A stretch of 64,000 bases of DNA. Source: CAAGNP01 sp045595965. Its GTDB lineage: Bacteria > Bacteroidota > Bacteroidia > Bacteroidales > UBA932. How positions within the stretch are numbered: the first letter of the stretch is position 1; the number at the start of each line of letters is the position of its first letter. The notes under the pieces are model-generated. The model was not told the origin of the DNA, ran no database searches, and worked only from the letters and a program-made list of their open reading frames with translations. Shown piece after piece: positions 28,327-37,390 of the stretch. Both the position numbers and the translations under genes were made by a program. The DNA lies in contig JAZOBN010000008.1 of assembly GCA_045595965.1 (NCBI GenBank), forward strand, positions 113,371 to 177,370. Direction: 5' to 3'.

Positions 28327-31317
28327 ATGAAAAGACTTATATTAGGAATAACACTCCTTTGCACAGCATTGGCAGGATGCAAGAAAACTTCTCCAATGGA
28401 GGGAAATTCAACCATCACTTTCAGGCTCGAATACGACTCCCTCACCACCAGGACGGGATCAGAAGCAAAGATTGATGAGATCGAAGATCTGAACATCTTC
28501 CTATATGATACAAAGGGAAAACTCTCATTCTACAAATACATTGACAATATTGAAGAGGTGGTGAAGATGGAGATCTATACCGATAAGGAGTACTCGGTAT
28601 ATGCTTTAGCCAACACCGGAGAGATTTCAGACCTCTCATCGATAGTAGATGAAGAGTTGATAAACAAACTGAACCATAAATTCGAAAAAAAGGAATTTGA
28701 CAGCGGTGGATTGAAGAAGATTCCAATGAGTGGTCATCTCCCCCTCAAACGGATCTCCAAAGGGGAAACACTTACAATTCCACTCACCCGCCTTGTCTCC
28801 AAATTCAGGGTAATTATAGATAAGTCCTCATTGAGTGAGGATGTCTCACTATTTGAGATAAAGGAGGTTGCTATCAAAAATGTAAACAGTTGTGTAGGAT
28901 ACTTCAGAAACAGCAGAGGGGAGACATTGGAGAACATAATCCCCTCTGGAGAGGTTAAAAAGGGTGAGTTGCTCTCATCGGTCACCTCAACGGGTGTCGA
29001 TTTTCTGATCCCCGAAAACATGCAAGGTGATCTCCTCCCATCCAATGTAGATGAAACTACACATATACCGCCAGGAGAACTCGCCGACCTTGCTACATAT
29101 CTTCAGATTACTGTCGGATACAAGAGCAAAAAGCACTATGATAACGACCTTATCTACCGCTACTACCTCCACAACGGGAGACGGCTTGACAATTTCGACA
29201 TAGAGAGAAACTACATGTATCTGTGCCGTACATCTTTTACAGTAGAGGGGCTTGAGGAGAACAGTTGGAGAATTGACAAATCATCTCTAAAAAAATATGT
29301 CACAGCAATATCTATTTCTCCGCAAGAACATAAGTTCACAGCAATTGGTGACAATCTCCTTCTCACCCCTACCATTGAACCTGCTGATGCCTATAACAAC
29401 TCATTGGAATGGGAATCGACCGATCCATCTGTTGCCACCGTTTCCGATAATGGGACTGTAACCTCTACAGGAGATGGAGAATGTATCATCAAGGCAACTG
29501 CCAAAGATGGATCTGGGGTAAGCTGCGAGGTAAAGATCGTGGTTGACAGTTACATATTCCCGACATCGGTAGAGATTATCCCCTCTACACTTGAACTGTT
29601 TGAAGGGCAATCTGCTGCACTTGAGGCGAAAGTACTTCCCGAAAATGCAAACAACAAAAGGGTTATATGGTCATCAGGCAACAAGGATATTGCGACAATC
29701 TCTTCAGATGGGACAATCTTTGCTATCTCTGCCGGAAGTTGCACCATCTCTGCCACTACTGTAGATAAAGGTCTTGTTGCATACGGAGAAATAAAAGTAA
29801 GAGAGATGGATTTTTCTATTGATGAAATACCCGATATTTTATACCCCAACTACAATACTCCATTCTCAATTTCCTACACTGCAAATCCTGCAGGAACCCC
29901 CATATATTCACTTGAAAAGATCTCTGGAGATGAGGCTCTTCAATTGAATGGCAATTATCTGACTGCACACAATCCAGTCGGTAGAAAATCGGGAGAAATT
30001 GCCAGGTACAAAGTAAAAGGGGAACTCAACTCCATTACTAAAGAGATAGAGACAACGGTAAGTGTCGGTGAAATATCTCTTACACCCCCTCTACAGCTCT
30101 ATGTAGGGATAAAAGAACAAATTGCTCTCTCCTCATACTCCCCATCCGATGCTGATATTACATGGAGCAGCAGCGATGTGGATAAAGCAACTATCTCCTC
30201 TGATGGTACCATACATCCACTTTCCGAAGGGAATATCAAAATCAGGGCAACACTCCAGACCACAGGGTATGACGAAGTTGATTGCAACATTCTCTCCCCC
30301 ACTATTTATTCAGACAATTATATCACTATATATCAAGGAGTTGAACAAAAGATAAACTACTCTACAACACCAATTCAAGCCCACGACATGTTCTCCTGGA
30401 GCGTAGTTGGCGGAGATGAATACATCTCCATATCTGAAGACGGAACTATATGTGGAGAGAAGCCTACCGAGTGGTACGATGTCCTTATCCGTGGCCAGTA
30501 TATCCACTCTCCATCCATATACAAGGAGATATGGGTGAGGGTACTCCCTGCACTAACTATCTCTTCATCTGGGAAATCACTCGCCAATATCAATTTCACC
30601 CTTGACAGAGATATTCCGGGGATTCCGACAACATTAACCCTTGATATCGAGAACCATTTGGGAAGTGGTGTAGAGTGGATGTTTTACGATTCCAATCATC
30701 AGAATATAAACCAGTCGAACCAATTTCACATATCCCCATCAGGGGTTCTCACAGCACTCAACAGCACATCTGGCAGATACTATATCAAGGCAAAATCGGG
30801 AGAGTATTACTCAAATGAAATAGAGATTGATGTCTATCTATACCTTGAATACCAGGTGGGGATTGAGCCGGGTAAAATACCCCATACAGATGTCAATCCC
30901 ATCGAAGGGAAGTTGAAGATATCCTATTCACTCTTCAGCCAATGGCACCCATACAGCTGGTCGAGAATTGAAGATGGAGGGCTTGAAGATCTTCTGACAA
31001 AACTCGACAAGTACAAATGTATAAATGGGGAAAATGATGGATCAAGACACTACATAAGCAAGAATCACAACGAGATAAATCAGATATCTTCGCTGATCAA
31101 TATCAATACCACCTACAACCCCGACTTGACACCCAACCCAGAATACGACATCTTCACATACATCCCCGCGCAAAGTTACCTGATCAGCCCCACCACAGGG
31201 GATATCTATGACGGGCTCCATGGGATGTTCATTCATATCAATGAAACCGAAAAAAATGCCCTGCTCTACATCAGGCAAAGCAGTGTCCTGTTCAATATAT
31301 CTGGAGGGGGGGTGTAA
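28327..31317 (+). CDS. Large fimbrial-cluster lipoprotein with bacterial Ig-like (BIG2) repeats, putative tip adhesin
   Basis: 996 aa. Signal peptide with lipidated Cys18 (CTALAGCKK). The first 310 residues are fimbrillin-like (DUF4906-type: IDEIEDLNIFLYDTKGKL, PMSGHLPLKRISKGETLTIPLTRLVSKFRV). They are followed by about four BIG2-type Ig-like units whose W-[SE]-S/T core recurs at about residues 359 (WESTDPSVATVS), 447 (WSSGNKDIATIS), 611 (WSSSDVDKATIS) and 689 (WSVVGGDEYISIS). The last 150 residues match nothing I recognise. As the last and largest gene of the fimbrial unit it is the best candidate for the tip or adhesive subunit, an inference from position and domains. Confidence 0.7.
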   Translation: MKRLILGITLLCTALAGCKKTSPMEGNSTITFRLEYDSLTTRTGSEAKIDEIEDLNIFLYDTKGKLSFYKYIDNIEEVVKMEIYTDKEYSVYALANTGEISDLSSIVDEELINKLNHKFEKKEFDSGGLKKIPMSGHLPLKRISKGETLTIPLTRLVSKFRVIIDKSSLSEDVSLFEIKEVAIKNVNSCVGYFRNSRGETLENIIPSGEVKKGELLSSVTSTGVDFLIPENMQGDLLPSNVDETTHIPPGELADLATYLQITVGYKSKKHYDNDLIYRYYLHNGRRLDNFDIERNYMYLCRTSFTVEGLEENSWRIDKSSLKKYVTAISISPQEHKFTAIGDNLLLTPTIEPADAYNNSLEWESTDPSVATVSDNGTVTSTGDGECIIKATAKDGSGVSCEVKIVVDSYIFPTSVEIIPSTLELFEGQSAALEAKVLPENANNKRVIWSSGNKDIATISSDGTIFAISAGSCTISATTVDKGLVAYGEIKVREMDFSIDEIPDILYPNYNTPFSISYTANPAGTPIYSLEKISGDEALQLNGNYLTAHNPVGRKSGEIARYKVKGELNSITKEIETTVSVGEISLTPPLQLYVGIKEQIALSSYSPSDADITWSSSDVDKATISSDGTIHPLSEGNIKIRATLQTTGYDEVDCNILSPTIYSDNYITIYQGVEQKINYSTTPIQAHDMFSWSVVGGDEYISISEDGTICGEKPTEWYDVLIRGQYIHSPSIYKEIWVRVLPALTISSSGKSLANINFTLDRDIPGIPTTLTLDIENHLGSGVEWMFYDSNHQNINQSNQFHISPSGVLTALNSTSGRYYIKAKSGEYYSNEIEIDVYLYLEYQVGIEPGKIPHTDVNPIEGKLKISYSLFSQWHPYSWSRIEDGGLEDLLTKLDKYKCINGENDGSRHYISKNHNEINQISSLININTTYNPDLTPNPEYDIFTYIPAQSYLISPTTGDIYDGLHGMFIHINETEKNALLYIRQSSVLFNISGGGV

Positions 31318-31323
31318 TATCAA

Positions 31324-32133
31324 TCAGTACTCCGACTTTAAGGGTCTGAATACGATTCTGAAGTTGGAGTACTTCTCCTTTTTATACCCTTTCGATTCTA
31401 TCGTCAATATCACCACCTCCCCATCGGGCGAAGGTTCAGAGACAAGGGCATAATTCTCCATCTTCATCCCTTTCAGATGTAACAAATTGGGAGATTCATA
31501 TATTGAGGAGAGATACCAGTTCCAGATATCTGACTCAAACCACCCTTTATCATATTCGGTAAACTTAGTAAATAGGGTACCGTCATATTCTGGAGAAGAA
31601 TTGGGGAGTATCGAGCCCACAAGTGAAATATTCAGCACCGTCATAGATTTGAAATCACCTTCGGGGATAAAACCGCATATCTCAATCTTGATGGTATCTG
31701 CATCTACATGCACATCAAACTCCCGTGTATCATTGTAGGTCTCAATCATAGGAAAATAGAGATCTGAACCGTTCACCTTCAGATGGAGACCTGTATGGCT
31801 ATATCTCATGGAGATAAATCGGCACCTCCGCTCCTGATCTCCGTAAGAGGCGACTACTTCCCCCTCCCCCTCTTTTATATACTCCAAAAAATACCTTTTT
31901 CCATCGGCAGAACTCTTTCCCCTCACAATCCCCGAAGGTATAACCTCCCACTCCAGCTCATCCGGAATCTTCCCCCCTGATACCGCAACGCTTCCTGGAA
32001 TATCTGATGATACGGTAACCTCCTTATGGTCAAGATTCCATATATACTCCACATCTGTTCTGAATACATTTTCAATCCATGAACATCCCCCAAGAATCAG
32101 GGTAAATAGGGAAGCAGAAACAAGTTTTCTCAT
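31324..32133 (-). CDS. Hypothetical lipoprotein
   Basis: 269 aa from the ATG at 32133; the frame extends to 32175 but would run through the promoter. The N-terminus MRKLVSASLFTLILGGC is a lipoprotein signal (Cys17). The body is beta-rich with an N-terminal Ig-like feel (VTVSSDIPGSVAVSGGKIPDELEWEVIPSGIVRGKSS), a WYLSSIYESPN segment and a C-terminal EVVILTIESKGYKKEKYSNFRIVF strand that recalls surface or fimbria-associated proteins. No family was recognised. It faces the fimbrial cluster with a 6-bp gap, so it may belong to the same surface system under a separate promoter. Confidence 0.6.
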   Translation of the reverse strand: MRKLVSASLFTLILGGCSWIENVFRTDVEYIWNLDHKEVTVSSDIPGSVAVSGGKIPDELEWEVIPSGIVRGKSSADGKRYFLEYIKEGEGEVVASYGDQERRCRFISMRYSHTGLHLKVNGSDLYFPMIETYNDTREFDVHVDADTIKIEICGFIPEGDFKSMTVLNISLVGSILPNSSPEYDGTLFTKFTEYDKGWFESDIWNWYLSSIYESPNLLHLKGMKMENYALVSEPSPDGEVVILTIESKGYKKEKYSNFRIVFRPLKSEY

Positions 32134-32158
32134 ATCACTAATATTTGTTTTTTCTACA

Positions 32159-32166
32159 CAAATATA
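32159..32166 (-). promoter_or_regulatory. -7 promoter element of the hypothetical lipoprotein gene
   Basis: TATATTTG on the minus strand fits TAnnTTTG and lies 25 nt before the ATG at 32133. It supports that start over the longer frame. Confidence 0.5.
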
Positions 32167-32211
32167 GAATAACATGAAAGCAAGAATCGTATTTTAGACG
32201 AGTATAAACGG

Positions 32212-32883
32212 TTATAGACGGATATAACTGATTCGTTCTGTGGTAAGGAGTTCCATATCCTCATTGTATGTATCGTGACGTATCATCCCATACCCTCTCG
32301 AATACCAGGTATCGGCAACAGTCCGTCTGTTACGTCCCATCCCTTTTTCCACTTTTCTCTCCCTCACCACCACACAATCAAAAGTACCGACAGATGTCTC
32401 AAGCGTCTCAAATCTCAGCACTCTCCTCTGGGTTACAGATATTTTCATCTTCATCCCAAGTGCCCTGACTGTGCAGAATGCATCGGCAAGGGTATCTCCA
32501 GCCTCCATATCATCAGGAAGATATGAGTTGTCCCCGTCACTCTCCACTTTTGTATTCTCTCCAAGTATAGAGTGGAAAATTGCACCCATCGATTCGGCTA
32601 CATTGATTCCTACCCCTGCACTATCAACAAAGGCTTTCATCTTAGGAACATTCTTTGTATAGGGTTTGTTTTTTGAATTGAACAACTGGGAAGAATATAT
32701 AATGCTGTCCGGGGTTACTTTATGAATCTTCATCTCATGATACCATTTCACTTTTCCGTCGTTCTCTGTTCGGGTATACTTCAGGACCATCCCCTCTTTT
32801 GTACCGAAATATGGCTCCTGTCCGTTTGACACAAATGGTACCAAAAGGAGGAAAAGGGAGAGGATTCTTTTTAAGAGTTTCAT
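32212..32883 (-). CDS. Secreted protein of the DUF3108/TapB-like type
   Basis: 223 aa from the ATG at 32883 (an 11-codon upstream extension overlaps pdxB and is unlikely). A signal peptide (KRILSLFLLLVPFVSNGQ) is followed by a beta-rich domain starting YFGTKEGMVLKYTRTENDGKVKWY, with TSVGTFDCVVVRERK and DTWYSRGYGMIRHDTYN. These are typical of Bacteroidota periplasmic proteins related to DUF3108. Function unknown. The start codon lies 1 bp after the pdxB stop, so it is probably cotranscribed with pdxB. Confidence 0.65.
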   Translation of the reverse strand: MKLLKRILSLFLLLVPFVSNGQEPYFGTKEGMVLKYTRTENDGKVKWYHEMKIHKVTPDSIIYSSQLFNSKNKPYTKNVPKMKAFVDSAGVGINVAESMGAIFHSILGENTKVESDGDNSYLPDDMEAGDTLADAFCTVRALGMKMKISVTQRRVLRFETLETSVGTFDCVVVRERKVEKGMGRNRRTVADTWYSRGYGMIRHDTYNEDMELLTTERISYIRL

Positions 32884-32884
32884 A

Positions 32885-33916
32885 TTATTTCCAAACAAAT
32901 TCTCTTCTGTAAACATACTCAGACCTTATTTTCTCAAAATCGGAGGGTGTACACCTCAGACTCTTGTCAAGTTCGTAAATAGGGAAGATTTTCAAAAATT
33001 GTGCAGCTATCTCATCTTGGGTCATCTCCCTTGAAATATCAAGTTTAGGAGCAGGTGTGTGTTCCGGGACAAAATCTTTGAGTTCATCTATCCCGAAATG
33101 GTGAGCAAGTGCCTGAACAACCATAGAAGTTCCGTTGATCTTACCTTCATAGGAGTACCCAGCTATATGTGGTGTTGCAATATCTGCCATCTCTATTAAA
33201 GCATCAGATATTGACGATGGCTCTCCCCTCCAAACATCGAGTATAATAGCCGCCAACTTTTCCCTGGCCTCCATCAGAGCCTCTTCCACTACCACCTCTC
33301 CCCTGGATGCATTGACAAATATTGCACCATTTTTCATTTTTCTGAAAAATGCATCATCAGCCAGCCCATCTGTCGCATGGTCAAGAGGTACATGGAGCGT
33401 TACAATATCGGATTGCTCCAGCAGATAATCCAACGGAGAGTATATCGACTTGTCTGCTGCACAAGCCTCTTTCGGAGGGTCATTTCTCAAGACTCTGAAA
33501 CCCAGAAACTCTCCCAATTCTGCCACCTTTCCTCCTGTATTTCCTACCCCTATCACCCCCAGAGTCCTCCCCTTCAGAGGGATATTTTTGGCAGTGGCAA
33601 CAGAGAAAAGAGCTGTATGGACATACTGCATGACACCACCGGCATTACATCCTGGTGCACTCGAAAATGCGATACCCCTTGATGAGAGATACCCCTTGTC
33701 AATGTGGTCTGTCCCTATTGTTGCAGAGGCGATGAAACTCACTTTGGTCCCCTCAAGAAGACTCTTGTTACAAACTGTCCTTGTCCTGACAAGGAGGGCA
33801 TCCGCATCCCGGACAGCGGTAGAATCTATCTCTTTTCCAGGAAGATAGAGCACCTCTGCATATGGTTCAAGCACACCTTGCAGGAAAGGGATATTCTTAT
33901 CTGCTACAATTTTCAT
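32885..33916 (-). CDS. pdxB: 4-phosphoerythronate dehydrogenase
   Basis: 343 aa. It is a D-2-hydroxyacid dehydrogenase with ASATIGTDHIDKGY, the NAD-binding GVIGVGNTGGKVA, LHVPLDHATDGL and the catalytic histidine in ATPHIAGYSYEGK, followed by the PdxB dimerisation domain. It catalyses the second step of the DXP-independent route to pyridoxal phosphate. It lies between the DUF721 gene (2 bp) and the secreted protein gene. Confidence 0.92.
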   Translation of the reverse strand: MKIVADKNIPFLQGVLEPYAEVLYLPGKEIDSTAVRDADALLVRTRTVCNKSLLEGTKVSFIASATIGTDHIDKGYLSSRGIAFSSAPGCNAGGVMQYVHTALFSVATAKNIPLKGRTLGVIGVGNTGGKVAELGEFLGFRVLRNDPPKEACAADKSIYSPLDYLLEQSDIVTLHVPLDHATDGLADDAFFRKMKNGAIFVNASRGEVVVEEALMEAREKLAAIILDVWRGEPSSISDALIEMADIATPHIAGYSYEGKINGTSMVVQALAHHFGIDELKDFVPEHTPAPKLDISREMTQDEIAAQFLKIFPIYELDKSLRCTPSDFEKIRSEYVYRREFVWK

Positions 33917-33918
33917 AT

Positions 33919-34215
33919 CTAACGGAGAACTACTTTATCTACAAGAGGTTCACCCAACACTTCATTGATCCTTTTCTGGATCAGCTGGGACTGGAAATAC
34001 ATCTGATTTGCAAGGATAGAGGAGTTCATCGTGCAGAACAGAATCTTATCCTTATCCCTATAGAATTTTTTCACGGTACACCTCGCCGCCCTATTTCCCA
34101 CCACTTCGTCCCAGGCCTGATACACCCTTACACTCTTCATCTGCTCTTCGATACCGAGTCTCTTTGTAAGCTCACTAATCAAGTCCCCCAACGGGATTGC
34201 ATCTTGCCTCTTCAT
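33919..34215 (-). CDS. DUF721 (DciA-like) protein
   Basis: 98 aa. AWDEVVGNRAARCTVKKFYRDKDKILFCTMNSSILANQMYFQSQLIQKRIN matches DUF721, a small KH-like domain related to DciA, the replicative-helicase loader of many bacteria. It sits 11 bp after recF, an association common in Bacteroidota and consistent with a role in DNA replication. Confidence 0.85.
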   Translation of the reverse strand: MKRQDAIPLGDLISELTKRLGIEEQMKSVRVYQAWDEVVGNRAARCTVKKFYRDKDKILFCTMNSSILANQMYFQSQLIQKRINEVLGEPLVDKVVLR

Positions 34216-34226
34216 ACCTGAGATTT

Positions 34227-35321
34227 TTACAATTCGGTGAAAGCTCCACCAGTCACTGTGAAGAACTTGCTGTGACTGTCAATCTTATTCACAAGTTCAG
34301 CTATCCTCACCTTGTTGCTGTCTGTAACAAATATCTGTCCGAACCCCTCATTGCTGACCATATTGATCAGGTGTTCTACCCTCTTCATGTCGAGTTTGTC
34401 AAAAACATCATCCAGGAGGAGAATAGGTGAAAAACCATATATCTGCTTCATCATTGACAGTTGGGCCAATTTCAAAGAGATAAGGAAACTCTTCTGCTGC
34501 CCTTGTGAAGCACATTTTTTCAATGGATAACTGCCCATATTGAATTGGTAATCATCTCTTTGAATACCCACTGAGGTATATTTGAGAGCAATATCCCTAT
34601 TGAAAGAGAGGGATAGGAGCTCAGAGAGTTTTCCTTTGCTCAAATCGGAAATATATTCAAGTGAAACACACTCTTTGTCACCCGAAAGTTCTTTGTAAAA
34701 GAATGCAGACAACTCATTGAGAATATCTGCCAGTTCTCCCCTTTTCTTGTATATGTACTCCCCATCCCTGGCCAATTGTCCGGAGAATGCCTCCAGAAGT
34801 ATCTCTGAAGGGGGAAGGTCACTTTTCAGTAGTTTATTTCTCTGAAGGAGGACCCTGTTGTAGGATTGCATTGCCCTGAGATATTGGGGATCTGTCTGTG
34901 AGAGGACAACATTCATAAAGCGTCTTCTCTCCTCCCCTGAGTCATGAATGAGGGAGGTGTCTGATGGAGAAATGACAACAATCGGTATATGCCCCACATG
35001 CTCGGAAATACGGCTATAGCACTTATCGTTTTTCTTGACCAACTTATCCCCATTGCTCCTCACACCGATGGAAATTTTCTCTTCACCACCATCCATTGCA
35101 TAATATCCGCACAGCGCCGCCTCATTCTCCCCATAGGAATATGTAAATTTATCCGAAGTCTGGAGAAAGCTCTTTGTCATTGACAAATAGTAGATAGCAT
35201 CAAGCAGATTTGTCTTCCCCTCCCCGTTGTCTCCGCAGATGCAGTTGATTGTGGGGGAGAAAGTCAGATCAGCTGATGCGATATTCTTGAAATGGGACAA
35301 TATGACTCTTCTGATATACAT
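34227..35321 (-). CDS. recF: DNA replication/repair protein RecF
   Basis: 364 aa SMC-like ATPase: Walker A GDNGEGKTNLLDAIYYLS (about residue 30), signature motif region CASQGQQKSFLISLKLAQ and Walker B PILLLDDVFDKLD. RecF binds single-strand/double-strand junctions and loads RecA with RecO and RecR. It heads the leftward unit recF-DUF721-pdxB. The region upstream has only a weak -7 variant (TATATTCG at 35348-35341). Confidence 0.95.
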   Translation of the reverse strand: MYIRRVILSHFKNIASADLTFSPTINCICGDNGEGKTNLLDAIYYLSMTKSFLQTSDKFTYSYGENEAALCGYYAMDGGEEKISIGVRSNGDKLVKKNDKCYSRISEHVGHIPIVVISPSDTSLIHDSGEERRRFMNVVLSQTDPQYLRAMQSYNRVLLQRNKLLKSDLPPSEILLEAFSGQLARDGEYIYKKRGELADILNELSAFFYKELSGDKECVSLEYISDLSKGKLSELLSLSFNRDIALKYTSVGIQRDDYQFNMGSYPLKKCASQGQQKSFLISLKLAQLSMMKQIYGFSPILLLDDVFDKLDMKRVEHLINMVSNEGFGQIFVTDSNKVRIAELVNKIDSHSKFFTVTGGAFTEL

Positions 35322-35388
35322 TCCGATTGAAATTTGAGTGCGAATATAGGAAATTCTGTCGAAACAATTGTTGATAAATTTTTTAGGT

Positions 35389-35415
35389 TTGTTTTCTTTG
35401 TTTTTGCTATATTTG
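35389..35415 (+). promoter_or_regulatory. Promoter of the TPR protein gene
   Basis: TATATTTG (35408-35415) fits the -7 consensus. TTG at 35389-35391 is 16 nt upstream, somewhat closer than the usual 19-20. The leader to ATG 35456 is 40 nt and A/T-rich. Confidence 0.45.
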
Positions 35416-35455
35416 CGTGATATTTTGTGGAAAAATAATATTAAATCTAATTATA

Positions 35456-36142
35456 ATGGCAAAAAACGTTAAAAATCAGAATGTTGAAGCAGCTCAAAAC
35501 ATTGGTGAGGCAGTTTCAAAAACAGAGCAATTCTTCAAAAAGTACTCTAAAGTCATCATCTATTCAGGTGTTGGTCTTGTAGTTGTCGCAGCTATTATTT
35601 TGGCAACAATCCAGTTCTACATCAAACCATTGCAGAAAGAGGCAATCGACCAATCATACGTTGCAGAGCAATATTTCCGTGGTGGAAACTATTTTGATGC
35701 ACTGAACGGTGACGGCAGTGCAATGGGTATTGCTCAAATCATTGATGAATATGGCAAAAAAGCTGGTCAGGCTATGTATTTCTACGCAGGTGTCTGCGAA
35801 CTTCACATCGGCAACTATGACAATGCTATCTGGTATTTGAAGAAATACAACGGTAAAGACGAAATCATGAAAGCTCGTGCTTTGGCTTGCATCGGTGATG
35901 CATATGCATACAAGAGCGATTTTACCACTGCCGCTTCATACTATGACAAAGCTGCAAACGAAGCTGACAACGCATATGCTGCAGGTTACCTTTTGAAAGC
36001 AGGTATCATGTACGAAGAGTTGCAGAATGCAAGCAAGGCATTGAAAGTATACGAATCTATCAAAGAGAAATATCCTCAAACTCTTGAAGGGTACGAAATC
36101 GACAAATACATCCAAAGACTAAAAGAACAACAAGCACTATAA
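35456..36142 (+). CDS. Membrane-anchored tetratricopeptide-repeat protein
   Basis: 228 aa from ATG 35456. A 32-residue cytoplasmic N-terminus precedes one membrane helix (about 33-55, VIIYSGVGLVVVAAIILATIQF). The rest is a helical periplasmic domain with TPR-like units (AMYFYAGVCELHIGNYDNAIWYLKKYNGK, ALACIGDAYAYKSDFTTAASYYDKAANE, AGIMYEELQNASKALKVYESIKEKYP). The topology resembles YfgM. Its exact role is unknown; TPR domains bind partner proteins. It lies 11 bp upstream of yebC and shares the codon usage of the highly expressed genes that follow. Confidence 0.8.
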   Translation: MAKNVKNQNVEAAQNIGEAVSKTEQFFKKYSKVIIYSGVGLVVVAAIILATIQFYIKPLQKEAIDQSYVAEQYFRGGNYFDALNGDGSAMGIAQIIDEYGKKAGQAMYFYAGVCELHIGNYDNAIWYLKKYNGKDEIMKARALACIGDAYAYKSDFTTAASYYDKAANEADNAYAAGYLLKAGIMYEELQNASKALKVYESIKEKYPQTLEGYEIDKYIQRLKEQQAL

Positions 36143-36153
36143 TTATTTAAGGT

Positions 36154-36903
36154 ATGGGAAGAGCGTTTGAGTTCCGCAAGGAACGTAAATTTAAGCGTTG
36201 GGGTAATATGGCCCGCGTATTTACCAGAATTGGAAAAGAGATCACAATTGCTGCCAAAGCTGGAGGGTCCGACCCTGCTAACAACCCAAGGCTGAGAACA
36301 CTTATTCAAACTGCACGCAGTGAGAATATGCCCAAGGAGAATATTGAAAGGGCAATCAAAAGGGCTGTTGAAAAAGATCAGGGAGATTACAAGGAGATCG
36401 TATACGAAGGTTACGGTCCTCACGGTATTGCAATTCTGATTGAAACCGCTACAGACAACCACAACAGAACCGTTGCAAACATCAGAAGTTACTTCACAAA
36501 ATTTGGCGGTGCACTTGGCACACAAGGTAGTGTTGAATTTATGTTTGACCGCATGTGTGTCTTCAAAGTAAACGGCAACAAAGAGGTCGACATGGAAGAA
36601 CTCGAATTGGAACTTATCGATTTCAATGTAGAGGATGTTTACATGAATGAAGAGGAGAAAGAGGATGGTTCTGTAGTTAAACAGATTGTTATTTACGGAG
36701 CATTCGAATCTTACGGTGCAATCCAGAAATATCTTGAAGAGAACGGTTTCGAAATCCTCTCAGGTGGATTTGAAAGGATTCCTAACGTTCCTTTGAAACC
36801 TCTTGGCGGTGAGCAGAAAGAGGCTCTTGACAAACTTCTTGAAAGAATTGAGAATGATGATGACGTACAGAACGTTTATCACACAATGACATCTGAAGAA
36901 TAA
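36154..36903 (+). CDS. yebC: YebC/PmpR-family protein
   Basis: 249 aa, the usual length. It starts MGRAFEFRKERKFKRWGNMARVFTRIGKEI and contains AAKAGGSDPANNPRLRTLIQTARSENMPKENIERAIK and YEGYGPHGIAILIETATDN, the YebC hallmarks. The family has been described as DNA-binding regulators, and recent work on relatives points to a role in translation of difficult (proline-rich) sequences. It follows the TPR gene by 11 bp. Confidence 0.93.
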   Translation: MGRAFEFRKERKFKRWGNMARVFTRIGKEITIAAKAGGSDPANNPRLRTLIQTARSENMPKENIERAIKRAVEKDQGDYKEIVYEGYGPHGIAILIETATDNHNRTVANIRSYFTKFGGALGTQGSVEFMFDRMCVFKVNGNKEVDMEELELELIDFNVEDVYMNEEEKEDGSVVKQIVIYGAFESYGAIQKYLEENGFEILSGGFERIPNVPLKPLGGEQKEALDKLLERIENDDDVQNVYHTMTSEE

Positions 36904-36946
36904 TTAAGACAGTTAACTAAATTACTAAACTATAAAATAAATCATT

Positions 36947-37366
36947 ATGAATCTATCTCATATTGAGCACATTGGAATCGCAGTCAAATCTATCGAAGAG
37001 GCTCTTCCATATTATGAAAATGTACTTGGCCTTAAATGCTACGCTATTGAAGAGGTTGCTGACCAGAAAGTTAAGACCGCTTTCTTGAAAATCGGACAAA
37101 CTAAAATTGAACTTTTGGAAAGCACATCTCCTGACGGAACAATCGCAAGCTTCATTGAAAAAAGAGGTGAAGGTATCCACCACATCGCTTTCTCAGTAGC
37201 TGACGGTGTTCAGAATGCACTTGTAGAACTTGAAGGCAAAGGTGTAAGACTTATCGACAAAGCTCCCCGTAAAGGTGCTGAAGGTCTTAACATCGCATTC
37301 CTTCACCCAAAATCAACTGTAGGTGTTCTTACTGAACTTTGTGAAAACCCTAACGAAACCAAATAA
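36947..37366 (+). CDS. mce: Methylmalonyl-CoA epimerase
   Basis: 139 aa. It has the paired vicinal-oxygen-chelate modules with metal ligands in HIEHIGIAV and EGIHHIAF and a glutamate in VGVLTELCE. It interconverts (R)- and (S)-methylmalonyl-CoA on the succinate-propionate route. It is the first gene of the decarboxylase operon, with a 24-bp gap to mmdA. The 43-bp A/T-rich leader after yebC carries no obvious TAnnTTTG box, so it may be read from upstream. Confidence 0.95.
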   Translation: MNLSHIEHIGIAVKSIEEALPYYENVLGLKCYAIEEVADQKVKTAFLKIGQTKIELLESTSPDGTIASFIEKRGEGIHHIAFSVADGVQNALVELEGKGVRLIDKAPRKGAEGLNIAFLHPKSTVGVLTELCENPNETK

Positions 37367-37390
37367 AACAACAATATAAAATCAGATACT

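Noticed and set aside
34197..34430. 77-codon plus-strand frame opposite the recF 3' end
   Set aside because: It is antisense to recF and DUF721, both clear families.
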